A stretch of 64,000 nt of DNA from contig CALKCK010000045.1 in the NCBI GenBank assembly GCA_938083195.1, forward strand, positions 1 to 64,000. The letters are read 5' to 3'. Shown in pieces: positions 25,227-33,722 of this stretch. Position 1 is the first letter of the stretch; the number at the start of each line of letters is the position of its first letter. The notes beneath the pieces are model-generated. The model made no database searches. It saw only the letters and a program-made list of their open reading frames with translations, and was not told where the DNA came from. A program made the translations under genes and the position numbers. Source of the stretch: an uncultured Pirellulaceae bacterium (GTDB lineage: Bacteria; Planctomycetota; Planctomycetia; Pirellulales; Pirellulaceae).

Positions 25227-26423
25227 ATGCTTCGACTTCCTAATTTGAGATCTCTTCGATCCACTTGGCTTATCAAGGCTTGCCTAATCATCGCGGTGAC
25301 TGCTTTCTCGACAGTGTCCACCGCTCAAGAGCTTGAGAAAAACTCGCCACAGCGAGTTCAGGAATTACGTTCGGAATTCGACGCAGCCATTCTCGAGTTA
25401 AAAGACGCCATCAAAGCGATCAAGAAGACCGGGCATCAGTTTTACGAAAACAAAAGCACCGTTGCGCATGAATACCGAAAAAAATGGAAAGAGGAAGCGG
25501 TCACCGCGCAAGATGCTTACAAACGAGTCCGAGAAGCCTCATTCGCACTGTTTTTTGAAACCGCTAACCCGGGCAAACAAGTGAATGAAATTGTTTCGAT
25601 GATGAACCAAGACCTTATCGCCCAAGGCCAACTTTCAAAATGTTACCAAACGACAAAAAAACTCCTTGGACTCTATCCGGAAAACAAAGACCTCTACAAT
25701 CTAATGGGGCGAATCTCAATCCTGAATAACGACTTTACCTTTGCTCAACAATATTACCAAGCCAACCAGGAAACAGCCGAGCAACTCGGTGTCCCCGAAG
25801 GCGCGTTGTACGGCAACTCAATGGAAAAACTTGTGACTGGCTATGAAAGAGAATTAGCTCTACGCACTGCGGATGCCGCTGGGGAGCCATTACCAAGGGC
25901 GATTATCAAAACCAACCGCGGTGAAATCGTGATTGAGTTGTTTGAGAACCAAGCACCAGAAACAGTTGGGAACTTTGTCAGTCTCGTCCAAACCGGGATT
26001 TATGACGGCATGATTTTTCATCACGTACTCCGCAACCTCATCGCAGACGCTGGATTGATGACGTTGAGTCGGCCTCAACCAGTCGGGTATACCATCTACG
26101 ACGAATACCAAAAACCCGATGCACGGCACCACTTTCGCGGGTCGGTCGCGATGGTTTCCAAAAACAATGAACCTAACTCTGCTGGAGCGGAATTCCGGAT
26201 CATGCTTGTCCCGGGTCCCAATCTCGACGGCCAGAGCACCGTTTTTGGGCGCGTCATTTCCGACATGAGTGTGCTCGACAGTATCCAAGAGACGTTTCAA
26301 GTAAACGCAGAAGAAGACAAAGAAGAGTTTATTAAGGATGCGACGCCAGACATAATCGAGTCAATCACGGTCACTAATTTGAGAGACCACGAGTACGAAC
26401 CCAAGCGAGTCAAAGACAAATAA
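25227..26423 (+). CDS. Exported cyclophilin-like protein with degenerate active site (paralogue 1)
   Basis: 398 residues. Signal peptide at 10-35 (LIKACLIIAVTAFSTVSTAQ). Residues ~40-210 are helical and TPR-like (CYQTTKKLLGLYPENKDLYNLMG). The cyclophilin-type domain spans about 225-390 (GEIVIELFENQAPETVGNFV). The active-site block reads FHHVLRNLIADAG against the canonical FHRVIxGFMxQGG: the catalytic Arg, the following Phe and the Gln are all changed. Peptidyl-prolyl isomerase activity is therefore unlikely; binding or scaffolding is more plausible. It is the first of three tandem same-strand paralogues; the next begins 33 nt later. Confidence 0.88.
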   Translation: MLRLPNLRSLRSTWLIKACLIIAVTAFSTVSTAQELEKNSPQRVQELRSEFDAAILELKDAIKAIKKTGHQFYENKSTVAHEYRKKWKEEAVTAQDAYKRVREASFALFFETANPGKQVNEIVSMMNQDLIAQGQLSKCYQTTKKLLGLYPENKDLYNLMGRISILNNDFTFAQQYYQANQETAEQLGVPEGALYGNSMEKLVTGYERELALRTADAAGEPLPRAIIKTNRGEIVIELFENQAPETVGNFVSLVQTGIYDGMIFHHVLRNLIADAGLMTLSRPQPVGYTIYDEYQKPDARHHFRGSVAMVSKNNEPNSAGAEFRIMLVPGPNLDGQSTVFGRVISDMSVLDSIQETFQVNAEEDKEEFIKDATPDIIESITVTNLRDHEYEPKRVKDK

Positions 26424-26456
26424 TTAGGGTTACGATCATTCGTAAAATTTGGTGAC

Positions 26457-27707
26457 ATGATGCTTACGCTTTGCCGAAATGCTTTACTGTCTGTGATGGC
26501 AATCACGATCTGTTCGTGCCTACCGCTGATTGCACAGGACAATTCTACGCCAACACCAACGGCTAATCCTGACGTTGCGGCGGCTCAAGAATTGTTGCTG
26601 GAATCTCCATCAAAAGACGATTCGATGACGTTTGAGGAAGTCCTCGCGCAATACAACGAAAACAAAGTTACGATTACTCGCCTTTTCAGTTCCAGCCCAA
26701 TTGGATTCCCCAAACGGCAAATTGAACACATGGCAAAAATCGACCGTTTGAAAGAACAAAACAGGCAACTTAAAAACCGGCTCGACGAAGCGGCTCTGCT
26801 TTCCTTCCAGCAGTCAGCCAATCCCAGCCCCCGTGTCTGTCAGGCCGTTTTCAATATCATCTCCAAGAAAATAGATATTTCGCGAGGGGGATACGACTTT
26901 GATCCCGAGAAAGCTCTAGAAGTTGCCAAACTGATGCTTACTAAAATGGATCAGGTGAACGAGCTTTCGTCCACAATTCGCATGGAGGACGTTGCTTACC
27001 AAGGGTTTTTGGCTGCGAACGCCATCGAAAATTATCCCGATGCCAACGCGATGCTTACACGCATCGAAGATCAAAAGATCGCTCTTCAACCAACAATCCG
27101 AAGCGAGTTCAATGATTCCGTCAAAAAATGGAATCGTGAACAAAAGATACGCAATCAGGAAAAAACTTCCAATGATTTGCCTCGTGTTACATTAGAAACC
27201 AGCGAAGGTGAAATTGTTGTCGAACTGTTCGAAAATGAAGCCCCAAAAACAGTGGGTAACTTCATTCATTTAGTGGAGAATAAATTCTATGACCAAATGA
27301 ATTTCTTTCTCGTTCTTCCCGGACGGATTGCACAAACTGGATGTAAAAATGATCGTGGAACGGGGGACCCTGGTTACAAAATCCCATGTGAAACCTCGGG
27401 AGATAAAATGCGCCACCATTTCTCCGGAACATTGAGCATGGCAAACTCCGGATCCGATACAGGGGGATCCCAGTTTTTCATTTCTTATCAACGAAATAAG
27501 AATTTTGACGGTAAGAAAACAGTATTTGGTCGTGTGATTTCTGGAATGGACGCGGTCCAGCAACTCAACCGCGTCACTGGCACCGGCTCTTTGACGATGA
27601 ACCCGAGCAAACAAGGGAATTATTCAAAAATCCTAACGGCAACGGTAACTCGGAAGCGGGACCATGAGTATCTCCCCACAAAAATAACAGAGAAAAAACC
27701 CCAGTAA
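26457..27707 (+). CDS. Exported cyclophilin-like protein (paralogue 2)
   Basis: 416 residues. Signal peptide at 5-25 (LLSVMAITICSCLPLIAQ). The N-terminal ~215 residues are helical and largely unlike paralogue 1 at sequence level, though of similar size. The cyclophilin domain begins near 242 (GEIVVELFENEAPKTVGNFI). The active-site block is FFLVLPGRIAQTG: Arg is replaced by Leu and the Phe by Arg, while the Gln is kept, so it is partly degenerate. The downstream GSQFFISYQRNKNFDGKKTVFGRV block is well preserved. It probably shares a transcript with paralogue 1, 33 nt upstream. It converts few or no prolines if the canonical residues matter. Confidence 0.9.
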   Translation: MMLTLCRNALLSVMAITICSCLPLIAQDNSTPTPTANPDVAAAQELLLESPSKDDSMTFEEVLAQYNENKVTITRLFSSSPIGFPKRQIEHMAKIDRLKEQNRQLKNRLDEAALLSFQQSANPSPRVCQAVFNIISKKIDISRGGYDFDPEKALEVAKLMLTKMDQVNELSSTIRMEDVAYQGFLAANAIENYPDANAMLTRIEDQKIALQPTIRSEFNDSVKKWNREQKIRNQEKTSNDLPRVTLETSEGEIVVELFENEAPKTVGNFIHLVENKFYDQMNFFLVLPGRIAQTGCKNDRGTGDPGYKIPCETSGDKMRHHFSGTLSMANSGSDTGGSQFFISYQRNKNFDGKKTVFGRVISGMDAVQQLNRVTGTGSLTMNPSKQGNYSKILTATVTRKRDHEYLPTKITEKKPQ

Positions 27708-27851
27708 CGGTGTTTCAGAATCGAAGTAATCTTCAACTGATTAGTGGTAACCCGCTACAATAACCGCTTAGAAACAACCGCTGAGCAATAAACTGAAAGC
27801 AGAATTGATATCTGCCCGTTCAGCGACCCTCAAACTCTATTGGAGTCTCTG

Positions 27852-28964
27852 GTGAACCCTTCAAGATTTTTTTCAATTTCTTTGATCCTACTCTGCTTCG
27901 TCTTTTACACTCTGCCAACCACTAGCTTCGCGCTATGGCAGAGCCAAGAGAACGACCCCACCTTAAAAGAGCTTCTCCAGCAATGGCAAACACTTGATGG
28001 AAAAATGACTGCCAAAGAAGCAGAATTGAAATCGACTACTCCCAATGCCGCACAGCCAACAGAGACTCCACCAGCAGAGCCTCAAGATCGCGAAAAGTTA
28101 ACAGCCGAATACACAGACTTATTAGCACAAGCTGAGACGCTGATCACGAAACTTCAGACTCAGGCCAAAGCTCAAATGGTAGCCAACCCCAATGACTCCG
28201 AAGCAACCAGAACGCTACTTGCCATCATGCTGAATGACGCCCAATTTGGTCGAGACGCCAGAGTACTCCAGCTTGGCGACTCCCTCATTAGCCAAGGCAT
28301 CAACCCGCAGTATTTTGTCATGGCATCTCGCTCGGAACGTCTTTCTATTTCCGCTCGCGAGCTATTCGATGAACTATTACTGCGGCACGCCGAAGCAAAA
28401 CAAAACGACCTCCCTCGGGTCAGACTCTCCACCACTCAGGGAGACATTGTCATTGAACTCTACGAGAATGAAGCGCCAGATACCGTTGGTAATTTCATTA
28501 GCCTGGTCGAATCTGGTTATTACAAGGACAGACTCTTCCACCGAGTAATCGATGGCTTCATGGCACAAGGCGGGGGATTCAAACTTCAAGGAGGAGTGGA
28601 AGTCGATGGCGACGGGCCTGGTTATGCCATTCCATGTGAATGTAATTCACCAGAAAAAAGACTGCACTTTACCAATTGCATCAGCATGGCACACGCCGGA
28701 ACCAACACCGGAGGAGCACAGTTCTTTCTCACCCTTTCCCGAACAGACATGCTCGACGGTCGACACACGTGCTTCGGTCGCATTATCGCGGGAATGGATG
28801 TCTTAGCTGCCGTCAAAAAAACACACATACCAACGCCGCAAACCGAACAACCCATCGAAGGTGTCCAAAAAGACAAAATTATTAGCGCCGAAGTTATCCG
28901 CAAGCGGGATCACGAATACAAACCCGATAAAATCAAAACTGAAACAAGTGCCGAGGGAAAATAG
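27852..28964 (+). CDS. Exported peptidyl-prolyl cis-trans isomerase, cyclophilin type (paralogue 3)
   Basis: 370 residues from the GTG at 27852, chosen because GGAG lies 6 nt before it; a TTG at 27840 in frame would have no such site. The signal peptide is SLILLCFVFYTLPTTSFA. The N-terminal ~180 residues include an acidic/proline-rich stretch. The cyclophilin domain starts near 190, with the active-site block FHRVIDGFMAQGG intact (Arg, Phe and Gln all present) and GAQFFLTLSRTDMLDGRHTCFGRI downstream. It should isomerise X-Pro bonds in exported proteins. Of the three paralogues this one is the most likely to be enzymatically active. The next gene, for endonuclease III, lies 95 nt later. Confidence 0.93.
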   Translation: MNPSRFFSISLILLCFVFYTLPTTSFALWQSQENDPTLKELLQQWQTLDGKMTAKEAELKSTTPNAAQPTETPPAEPQDREKLTAEYTDLLAQAETLITKLQTQAKAQMVANPNDSEATRTLLAIMLNDAQFGRDARVLQLGDSLISQGINPQYFVMASRSERLSISARELFDELLLRHAEAKQNDLPRVRLSTTQGDIVIELYENEAPDTVGNFISLVESGYYKDRLFHRVIDGFMAQGGGFKLQGGVEVDGDGPGYAIPCECNSPEKRLHFTNCISMAHAGTNTGGAQFFLTLSRTDMLDGRHTCFGRIIAGMDVLAAVKKTHIPTPQTEQPIEGVQKDKIISAEVIRKRDHEYKPDKIKTETSAEGK

Positions 28965-29059
28965 TGGTCTTGAATTCCACCGCCAGCACCAACTTCAATT
29001 GATTTTTAGAAAGCTCGGCGAAGGTTGCGCCGGCTTAAGACTGATCGAGAAATCTCAAC

Positions 29060-29713
29060 ATGATAAAAAGCGAACGGGTGGCATTTATCCAGCAAAGGCT
29101 CGAAGAACTCTACCCGAATCCCCCGGTGCCTTTAGACCACCATAACCCCTTTACACTATTGATCGCCGTACTACTAAGTGCCCAATGCACCGACGAACGA
29201 GTCAATCAAGTTACCCCCGCGCTATTCCAACTCGCCGACACACCAGGCAAAATGGCAAAACTGCCAGTCGAGAAAATCCTCAACATTATCCGCCCCTGCG
29301 GACTCTCTCCCAAGAAATCGAAAGCGATCTCGGAGCTTTCCAACATTCTTGTCAATGAATACGATTCGAAGGTACCTGCCGAATTCGAAGCACTTGAAAC
29401 TTTGCCTGGAGTTGGACATAAAACAGCGAGCGTCGTGATGGCCCAAGCATTCAACGTTCCAGCGTTTCCTGTGGATACTCATATCCATCGACTCGCCCAA
29501 CGGTGGGGGCTTACCAACGGAAAAAATGTCAAACAAACCGAACTTGATTTAAAAAAGTTATTTCCCAAACCGAGATGGAATGACTTACACTTACAAATCA
29601 TTTTCTACGGACGAGAGTTTTGTTCTGCTCGCGGTTGCGACGGCACTAAATGTGAAATTTGCCAGACCTGCTATCCGCGGCGGCGGTCTCCCAAGATCAC
29701 TCGCAAAGCTTAA
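29060..29713 (+). CDS. nth: Endonuclease III (DNA glycosylase / AP lyase)
   Basis: 217 residues, normal for Nth. The helix-hairpin-helix and catalytic residues are present: LPGVGHKTASVVM with the catalytic Lys, and FPVDTHIHRLAQRW with the catalytic Asp. It removes oxidised pyrimidines and nicks at abasic sites. The C-terminal iron-sulfur region has five cysteines (CSARGCDGTKCEICQTC) in a C-x4-C-x4-C-x2-C-x2-C spacing instead of the canonical C-x6-C-x2-C-x5-C, so cluster ligation may be shifted. The start is the ATG at 29060. It lies in the same direction as the cyclophilin genes, but no functional link is evident. Confidence 0.93.
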   Translation: MIKSERVAFIQQRLEELYPNPPVPLDHHNPFTLLIAVLLSAQCTDERVNQVTPALFQLADTPGKMAKLPVEKILNIIRPCGLSPKKSKAISELSNILVNEYDSKVPAEFEALETLPGVGHKTASVVMAQAFNVPAFPVDTHIHRLAQRWGLTNGKNVKQTELDLKKLFPKPRWNDLHLQIIFYGREFCSARGCDGTKCEICQTCYPRRRSPKITRKA

Positions 29714-29812
29714 ACGAGGGATCTGATTCAACCGACGGATTACCATACTGAATACTTTTCATTTTCGATTCTAAGAACCTTTTCAAAGACTGCACTCGAA
29801 AGCTCGAATCTG

Positions 29813-31678
29813 ATGCAACTCCACATTGAATGCCCCATTTGCGAGCAGCACATCACCACGCCGGAACTACCCCCTAACAAGACAATCATCTGCCCGAGTT
29901 GTTCCCGCAAGTTTAAATTTTCAGCCGCCGCCAAAATTTCTCCACAGCTGCCGAGCCAAAAAAATCAACCAGCGAATCCTGGTCGTCTCTCGGTCCCTAA
30001 CGCTACTGGCAAGCCTCCTTCGCAGCCGATTGCAACTGCAGTTCAAAATCCACTTGGGCAATCTGAATCGCCTGCCAGCGAACCCTCCAAATCGGTTGGT
30101 AAAAACAGACTCGAGCTGCAATTAAAAAAAAGAAGGAAACGGCGGTTCATATCAACTTTGGCTACCACGGCGTTACTCACAATCGCCATTGGCATTTTGA
30201 CTGGATTGCTGGTCAAGCAAATGAAACAGGACAAGGTCGCAGAAAAGGGCGAACCTCTGATCTCGGACACGGTGACAACTTCCGACGGGAATCCATTAGT
30301 TGAACCAAGCAAGGAAAGCCCACCAACAGAACCGAAACCGCCCCCGAAAACACTGAAGCAGCAGATCCCCAAAAACATTCCCAACCAACAATTTGTACAA
30401 CTCGACGCCAAGGCTGCCCAAAACTGCTGGGAATCAGTTCAGCCCAACCTCCTTAGCCTAAAAGTTTACGACGGCACAGGCACGCACGAGGCAGTGGGCA
30501 CCATCATCGATTCACGTGGATGGGTGCTGACGAACTACAGCGCGGTCAAAGGAGCTTCAAAAATCGAAGTCACCTCCAGCCTAAAAACAATTCAATATCT
30601 TGGCGAAACCAAATTACTAAACGATGTCGTACGAGGATATATCGCGGTCAACAAAGAAGAAGACCTAATCATCTTGTCAGTCAATCGACGTTTCGTGGTC
30701 GCGTTCACAACAATCGATCCGATCACTCGCAATAATGTCGTAAAAAGCGAATTCTTACTTCAATGCGCACCGCCTTCTCTCCAAAATCTTTACGGAGGAA
30801 TTGAAACGAGAATTCAATCGAGGGGAACACTCAACTCTCTTGATGCTGTGCCTAAAGCCACGGCCAAAAGGATGAAATTAAAAAATCCTGACCTGGTCTG
30901 GTTCTCCGCCCAAACCTCAACGCTCGGCCTACCGGGCACCCCGCTATTCAAAATCAATGGTGATCTCGCTGCCTTGCTCTCGTTTCGAATCGATGAGAAT
31001 AATTTCTTCGTGCCTGTCGATCCAACCCATACGTTAATGGCAGATGCCACAGGAGACATCAAACCACTGAAGGAACTTTCTCCTCTTTCAGAAGCTTCAG
31101 ACTTTATTTCCATCAGCGATAGCAATCCGATGCGGGACTCGATTGTGGAGCTAAACCAACTAACAGATACGTGCAAACAATTCGACTGGATTCCTAAAAA
31201 AGAATCCGAATACGAATCATTCCAATCGTTGATAACTTCGTATGCCGCGATCAAAAAACAAGTAAACAAAGACCCTGACACCGAAACAGACAAACAGATT
31301 ACTAGACAACTCGCTCAACTTGAAACCTCGCTTCACGAACGTGCACTTCTCTTTTCTAACGATGATCAATCTGCATTGAAACAAATGAATCGGACATTCG
31401 CAGAATCTGCATTACAGAAACCAAATCAATATCTCCCAATCTACGGTGAATTCAATCAAATCCAAATTGCGAGCAATCAGATTCTCGTCCGACTGATAGG
31501 GACCTCTTCCTACATTCGCGCCCCTTTTGTCCAGACAGATGAACCAATGAGACCAGAATCCAAATGGCTATTTTTCATCAAAACAGCGGAAGCACCCAAG
31601 ACGATTAGTCTGGAACTCTCTGCGGGAGAGACTGTTCCAACGGAAACCGTGAGTGAATTTTATAATTTTGGCCAATGA
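29813..31678 (+). CDS. Membrane-anchored zinc-ribbon protein with trypsin-like pseudoprotease domain
   Basis: 621 residues. N-terminal zinc ribbon with C7-x2-C10 and C27-x2-C30. After a linker of ~75 residues and a basic KRRKRR patch, one transmembrane helix spans about 111-133. A Pro/Lys/Glu-rich stretch follows, then residues ~205-405 resemble an HtrA/trypsin-like fold (VGTIIDSRGWVLTNYSAVKGA; EEDLIILSV; TSTLGLPGTPLFKINGDL). Compared with HtrA, the catalytic His position in VLTNxH reads Ser, the GNSGG Ser position reads Pro, and only the Asp is kept. So the domain looks non-proteolytic. The C-terminal ~200 residues contain no known domain. A sensor or scaffold role at the membrane is inferred. 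Confidence 0.8.
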   Translation: MQLHIECPICEQHITTPELPPNKTIICPSCSRKFKFSAAAKISPQLPSQKNQPANPGRLSVPNATGKPPSQPIATAVQNPLGQSESPASEPSKSVGKNRLELQLKKRRKRRFISTLATTALLTIAIGILTGLLVKQMKQDKVAEKGEPLISDTVTTSDGNPLVEPSKESPPTEPKPPPKTLKQQIPKNIPNQQFVQLDAKAAQNCWESVQPNLLSLKVYDGTGTHEAVGTIIDSRGWVLTNYSAVKGASKIEVTSSLKTIQYLGETKLLNDVVRGYIAVNKEEDLIILSVNRRFVVAFTTIDPITRNNVVKSEFLLQCAPPSLQNLYGGIETRIQSRGTLNSLDAVPKATAKRMKLKNPDLVWFSAQTSTLGLPGTPLFKINGDLAALLSFRIDENNFFVPVDPTHTLMADATGDIKPLKELSPLSEASDFISISDSNPMRDSIVELNQLTDTCKQFDWIPKKESEYESFQSLITSYAAIKKQVNKDPDTETDKQITRQLAQLETSLHERALLFSNDDQSALKQMNRTFAESALQKPNQYLPIYGEFNQIQIASNQILVRLIGTSSYIRAPFVQTDEPMRPESKWLFFIKTAEAPKTISLELSAGETVPTETVSEFYNFGQ

Positions 31679-31704
31679 ACCCCCGTAGATGACGACCGCC
31701 TCAA

Positions 31705-31750
31705 CTTGGTTTAAACTGTGGCTTGGGTTTGGCGATTGGGCCAAACCAAG
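31705..31750 (+). promoter_or_regulatory. Competing hairpins in the symporter leader
   Basis: CTTGGGTTTGGC (31722-31733) pairs with GCCAAACCAAG (31740-31750) with one bulged G. An upstream CTTGGTTT (31705-31712) can pair with the same 3' arm. The two pairings are mutually exclusive. The second stem ends 33 nt before the symporter start, so it could act as an attenuator-like switch or cover the leader. Confidence 0.4.
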
Positions 31751-31782
31751 TAACAGTTGGAACACTCCTTCCCCGAGAAAAC

Positions 31783-33123
31783 ATGTTTAAATCATGGCAG
31801 GCGTTAACGCTTTGGAAACGGGTTTTAGTCGGCCTAGTCCTCGGTCTCGGCTTAGGACTCGCCGTTCGCTACGGCACCCCGGACTCCGTCAATGCAAACG
31901 AAACTCTCTCTGGATTTGAGCGAGCCGCTGCGATCGGTGACAATTGGTTTAAACCGTTCGGCGATGCTTTCGTCCGGTTGATCAAAATGCTCATCATTCC
32001 TTTGATTGTCACCACTCTGGTTTCCGGAGTGACGGCAATGGGAGACCCCAAAAAGCTCGGCTCTCTGGGAGCTCGCACGATTGGCCTTTACATGCTCACC
32101 ACCCTGTTTGCAGTCAGTCTGGGACTGGCCATGGGAACGCTGATCAAACCGGGAGTAGGTGTCCAATACAACACCGCCTCAGCGGCAGATGTCGCTTCGG
32201 TTACTGGAAAAATGGAAGCAGCAGAACAAGCAGGTGGCTTCGTTGACCGCCTCCTCGACATCATTCCTAGCAATCCAGTCGCCGCACTTTCAGACGGCCA
32301 AGTGCTACCAACTATTTTCTTCTCGCTGATGATCGGGATTGGGATTTTGTTCGTTGGAAAAGCAGCAGATCCGGTTCGTCATTTCTTTGATGCGGCGGCC
32401 GAAGTCGTCATGCGAATCACGATGATGGTCATGGAACTGGCTCCCTATGGTGTCTGCGCACTTATGGCCTGGGTAATGGCGACAAAGGGTATCGAAGTTT
32501 TGAGCAATTTACTGTGGCTGGCAATTGCACTCTACGCCGCCTGCATTTTTCAAATCATATTCGTTTATGGCTTCATGATCATCCGGCTTTTTCTCGGCCT
32601 GCCACTCAAGCAGTTCTTCCGAGGGATCGCGGACGCTCAGGGCGTAGCCTTTTCAACTGCTTCCTCGAGCGCAACTCTCCCCGTTACGATCTCATGTGCA
32701 GAGACTAACCTGGGAGTCGACAAATCGGTTGCCGGATCAGTGCTTCCACTTGGCGCGACGATCAATATGGACGGCACTGCGATTTACCTTGGACTCGTAG
32801 CACTTTTCGCCGCTCAAGCCGACGGACTCCAATTAGACATGTCACAGTACGTGATGGTCGCCATGACCGCGACGCTGGTTTCAATCGGCGCGGCCGGAAT
32901 TCCATCGGCAGGCTTGCTTTTGGCGGCAACCGTTTTGAGCGTTGTTGGAATCTCTCCCGAGCAATCTCTCTTAATCATCGCCTTTATTTTCCCATTCGAT
33001 CGCCTCCTCGATATGATGCGAACACTCACAAACGTATCTGGCGACATTGCTGTCGCCTGTACCGTTGCCAAATGGGAAGGCGAGCTAGACGAGGATGTAT
33101 TTAGAAACGATGCAGAGGTCTAA
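31783..33123 (+). CDS. Dicarboxylate / amino-acid:cation symporter (DAACS, GltP family)
   Basis: 446 residues from the ATG at 31783; an in-frame TTG at 31723 lies in the hairpin and is unlikely. It has eight or so hydrophobic segments and the family hallmarks FSTASSSATLPVTI (Ser-rich reentrant loop) and ATINMDGTAIY (NMDGT substrate/cation motif), then the TLVSIGAAGIPSAGLLL segment. It should import dicarboxylates or acidic amino acids with Na+ or H+ across the inner membrane. The exact substrate cannot be read from the sequence. The preceding gene ends 104 nt upstream and the leader carries competing hairpins. Confidence 0.93.
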   Translation: MFKSWQALTLWKRVLVGLVLGLGLGLAVRYGTPDSVNANETLSGFERAAAIGDNWFKPFGDAFVRLIKMLIIPLIVTTLVSGVTAMGDPKKLGSLGARTIGLYMLTTLFAVSLGLAMGTLIKPGVGVQYNTASAADVASVTGKMEAAEQAGGFVDRLLDIIPSNPVAALSDGQVLPTIFFSLMIGIGILFVGKAADPVRHFFDAAAEVVMRITMMVMELAPYGVCALMAWVMATKGIEVLSNLLWLAIALYAACIFQIIFVYGFMIIRLFLGLPLKQFFRGIADAQGVAFSTASSSATLPVTISCAETNLGVDKSVAGSVLPLGATINMDGTAIYLGLVALFAAQADGLQLDMSQYVMVAMTATLVSIGAAGIPSAGLLLAATVLSVVGISPEQSLLIIAFIFPFDRLLDMMRTLTNVSGDIAVACTVAKWEGELDEDVFRNDAEV

Positions 33124-33176
33124 TCCAGCAAGTGCCAATCTGATCAGATGAATTCTGATGGCTTTGCGATTTGATT

Positions 33177-33569
33177 CTAATCTTCACTGATTGGGCGAGG
33201 ATCATCGTGGCCAAACCGACCGAGTATTTCTTCGACAGGATACTTGAGTTTGTTTTTCACCATCTTCTTCTTCAAAGTCGAGGAAATCTCAATTCCCATT
33301 TCATTGGCAATAGCCAACGAATAGCAAAGGACATCGGCCAGTTCTTCTCCAACCTCGGCCTTCTTCTCATCGTCTAAATCTCTCGACTCCGCAGTGGTGA
33401 TCCACTGAAAATGTTCCATCAACTCCCCAGCTTCGATTGCTAAGGCCATACTTAAATTTTTCGGCGAGTGAAATTTCTTCCAATTCCGCTCTTCGACAAA
33501 CTCGCGAACTAACTCCCGCAAATCAGAAAGGGAAGTATTCGCGTCGGTAGATATTTCTTGCTCTGACAT
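33177..33569 (-). CDS. MazG-like nucleotide pyrophosphohydrolase
   Basis: 130 residues from the ATG at 33569. It fits the small all-alpha NTP-PPase group related to dCTP pyrophosphatase (RS21-C6): NLSMALAIEAGELMEHFQW (first metal-binding helix, E-x2-E-like) and EVGEELADVLCYSLAIAN (EExxD motif). These enzymes hydrolyse nucleoside triphosphates to monophosphate and pyrophosphate, often as housecleaning of modified or excess nucleotides. The conserved acidic residues are intact. Converges on the symporter, 53 nt away. No functional coupling to its neighbours is evident. Confidence 0.88.
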   Translation of the reverse strand: MSEQEISTDANTSLSDLRELVREFVEERNWKKFHSPKNLSMALAIEAGELMEHFQWITTAESRDLDDEKKAEVGEELADVLCYSLAIANEMGIEISSTLKKKMVKNKLKYPVEEILGRFGHDDPRPISED

Positions 33570-33722
33570 CAATTGGCCTGCATCTGAAGTAATTAACGAC
33601 CGCTAGTCTAGCAGGTTAATTATTTCTCAGAACGACTCACCTTAAAAAAAGAGACCAGTTCGTTGAATCAGAACCGGCCTTCATGACATTCTCTAAAAAG
33701 CGAAAAGCACCAACACGCAGGC

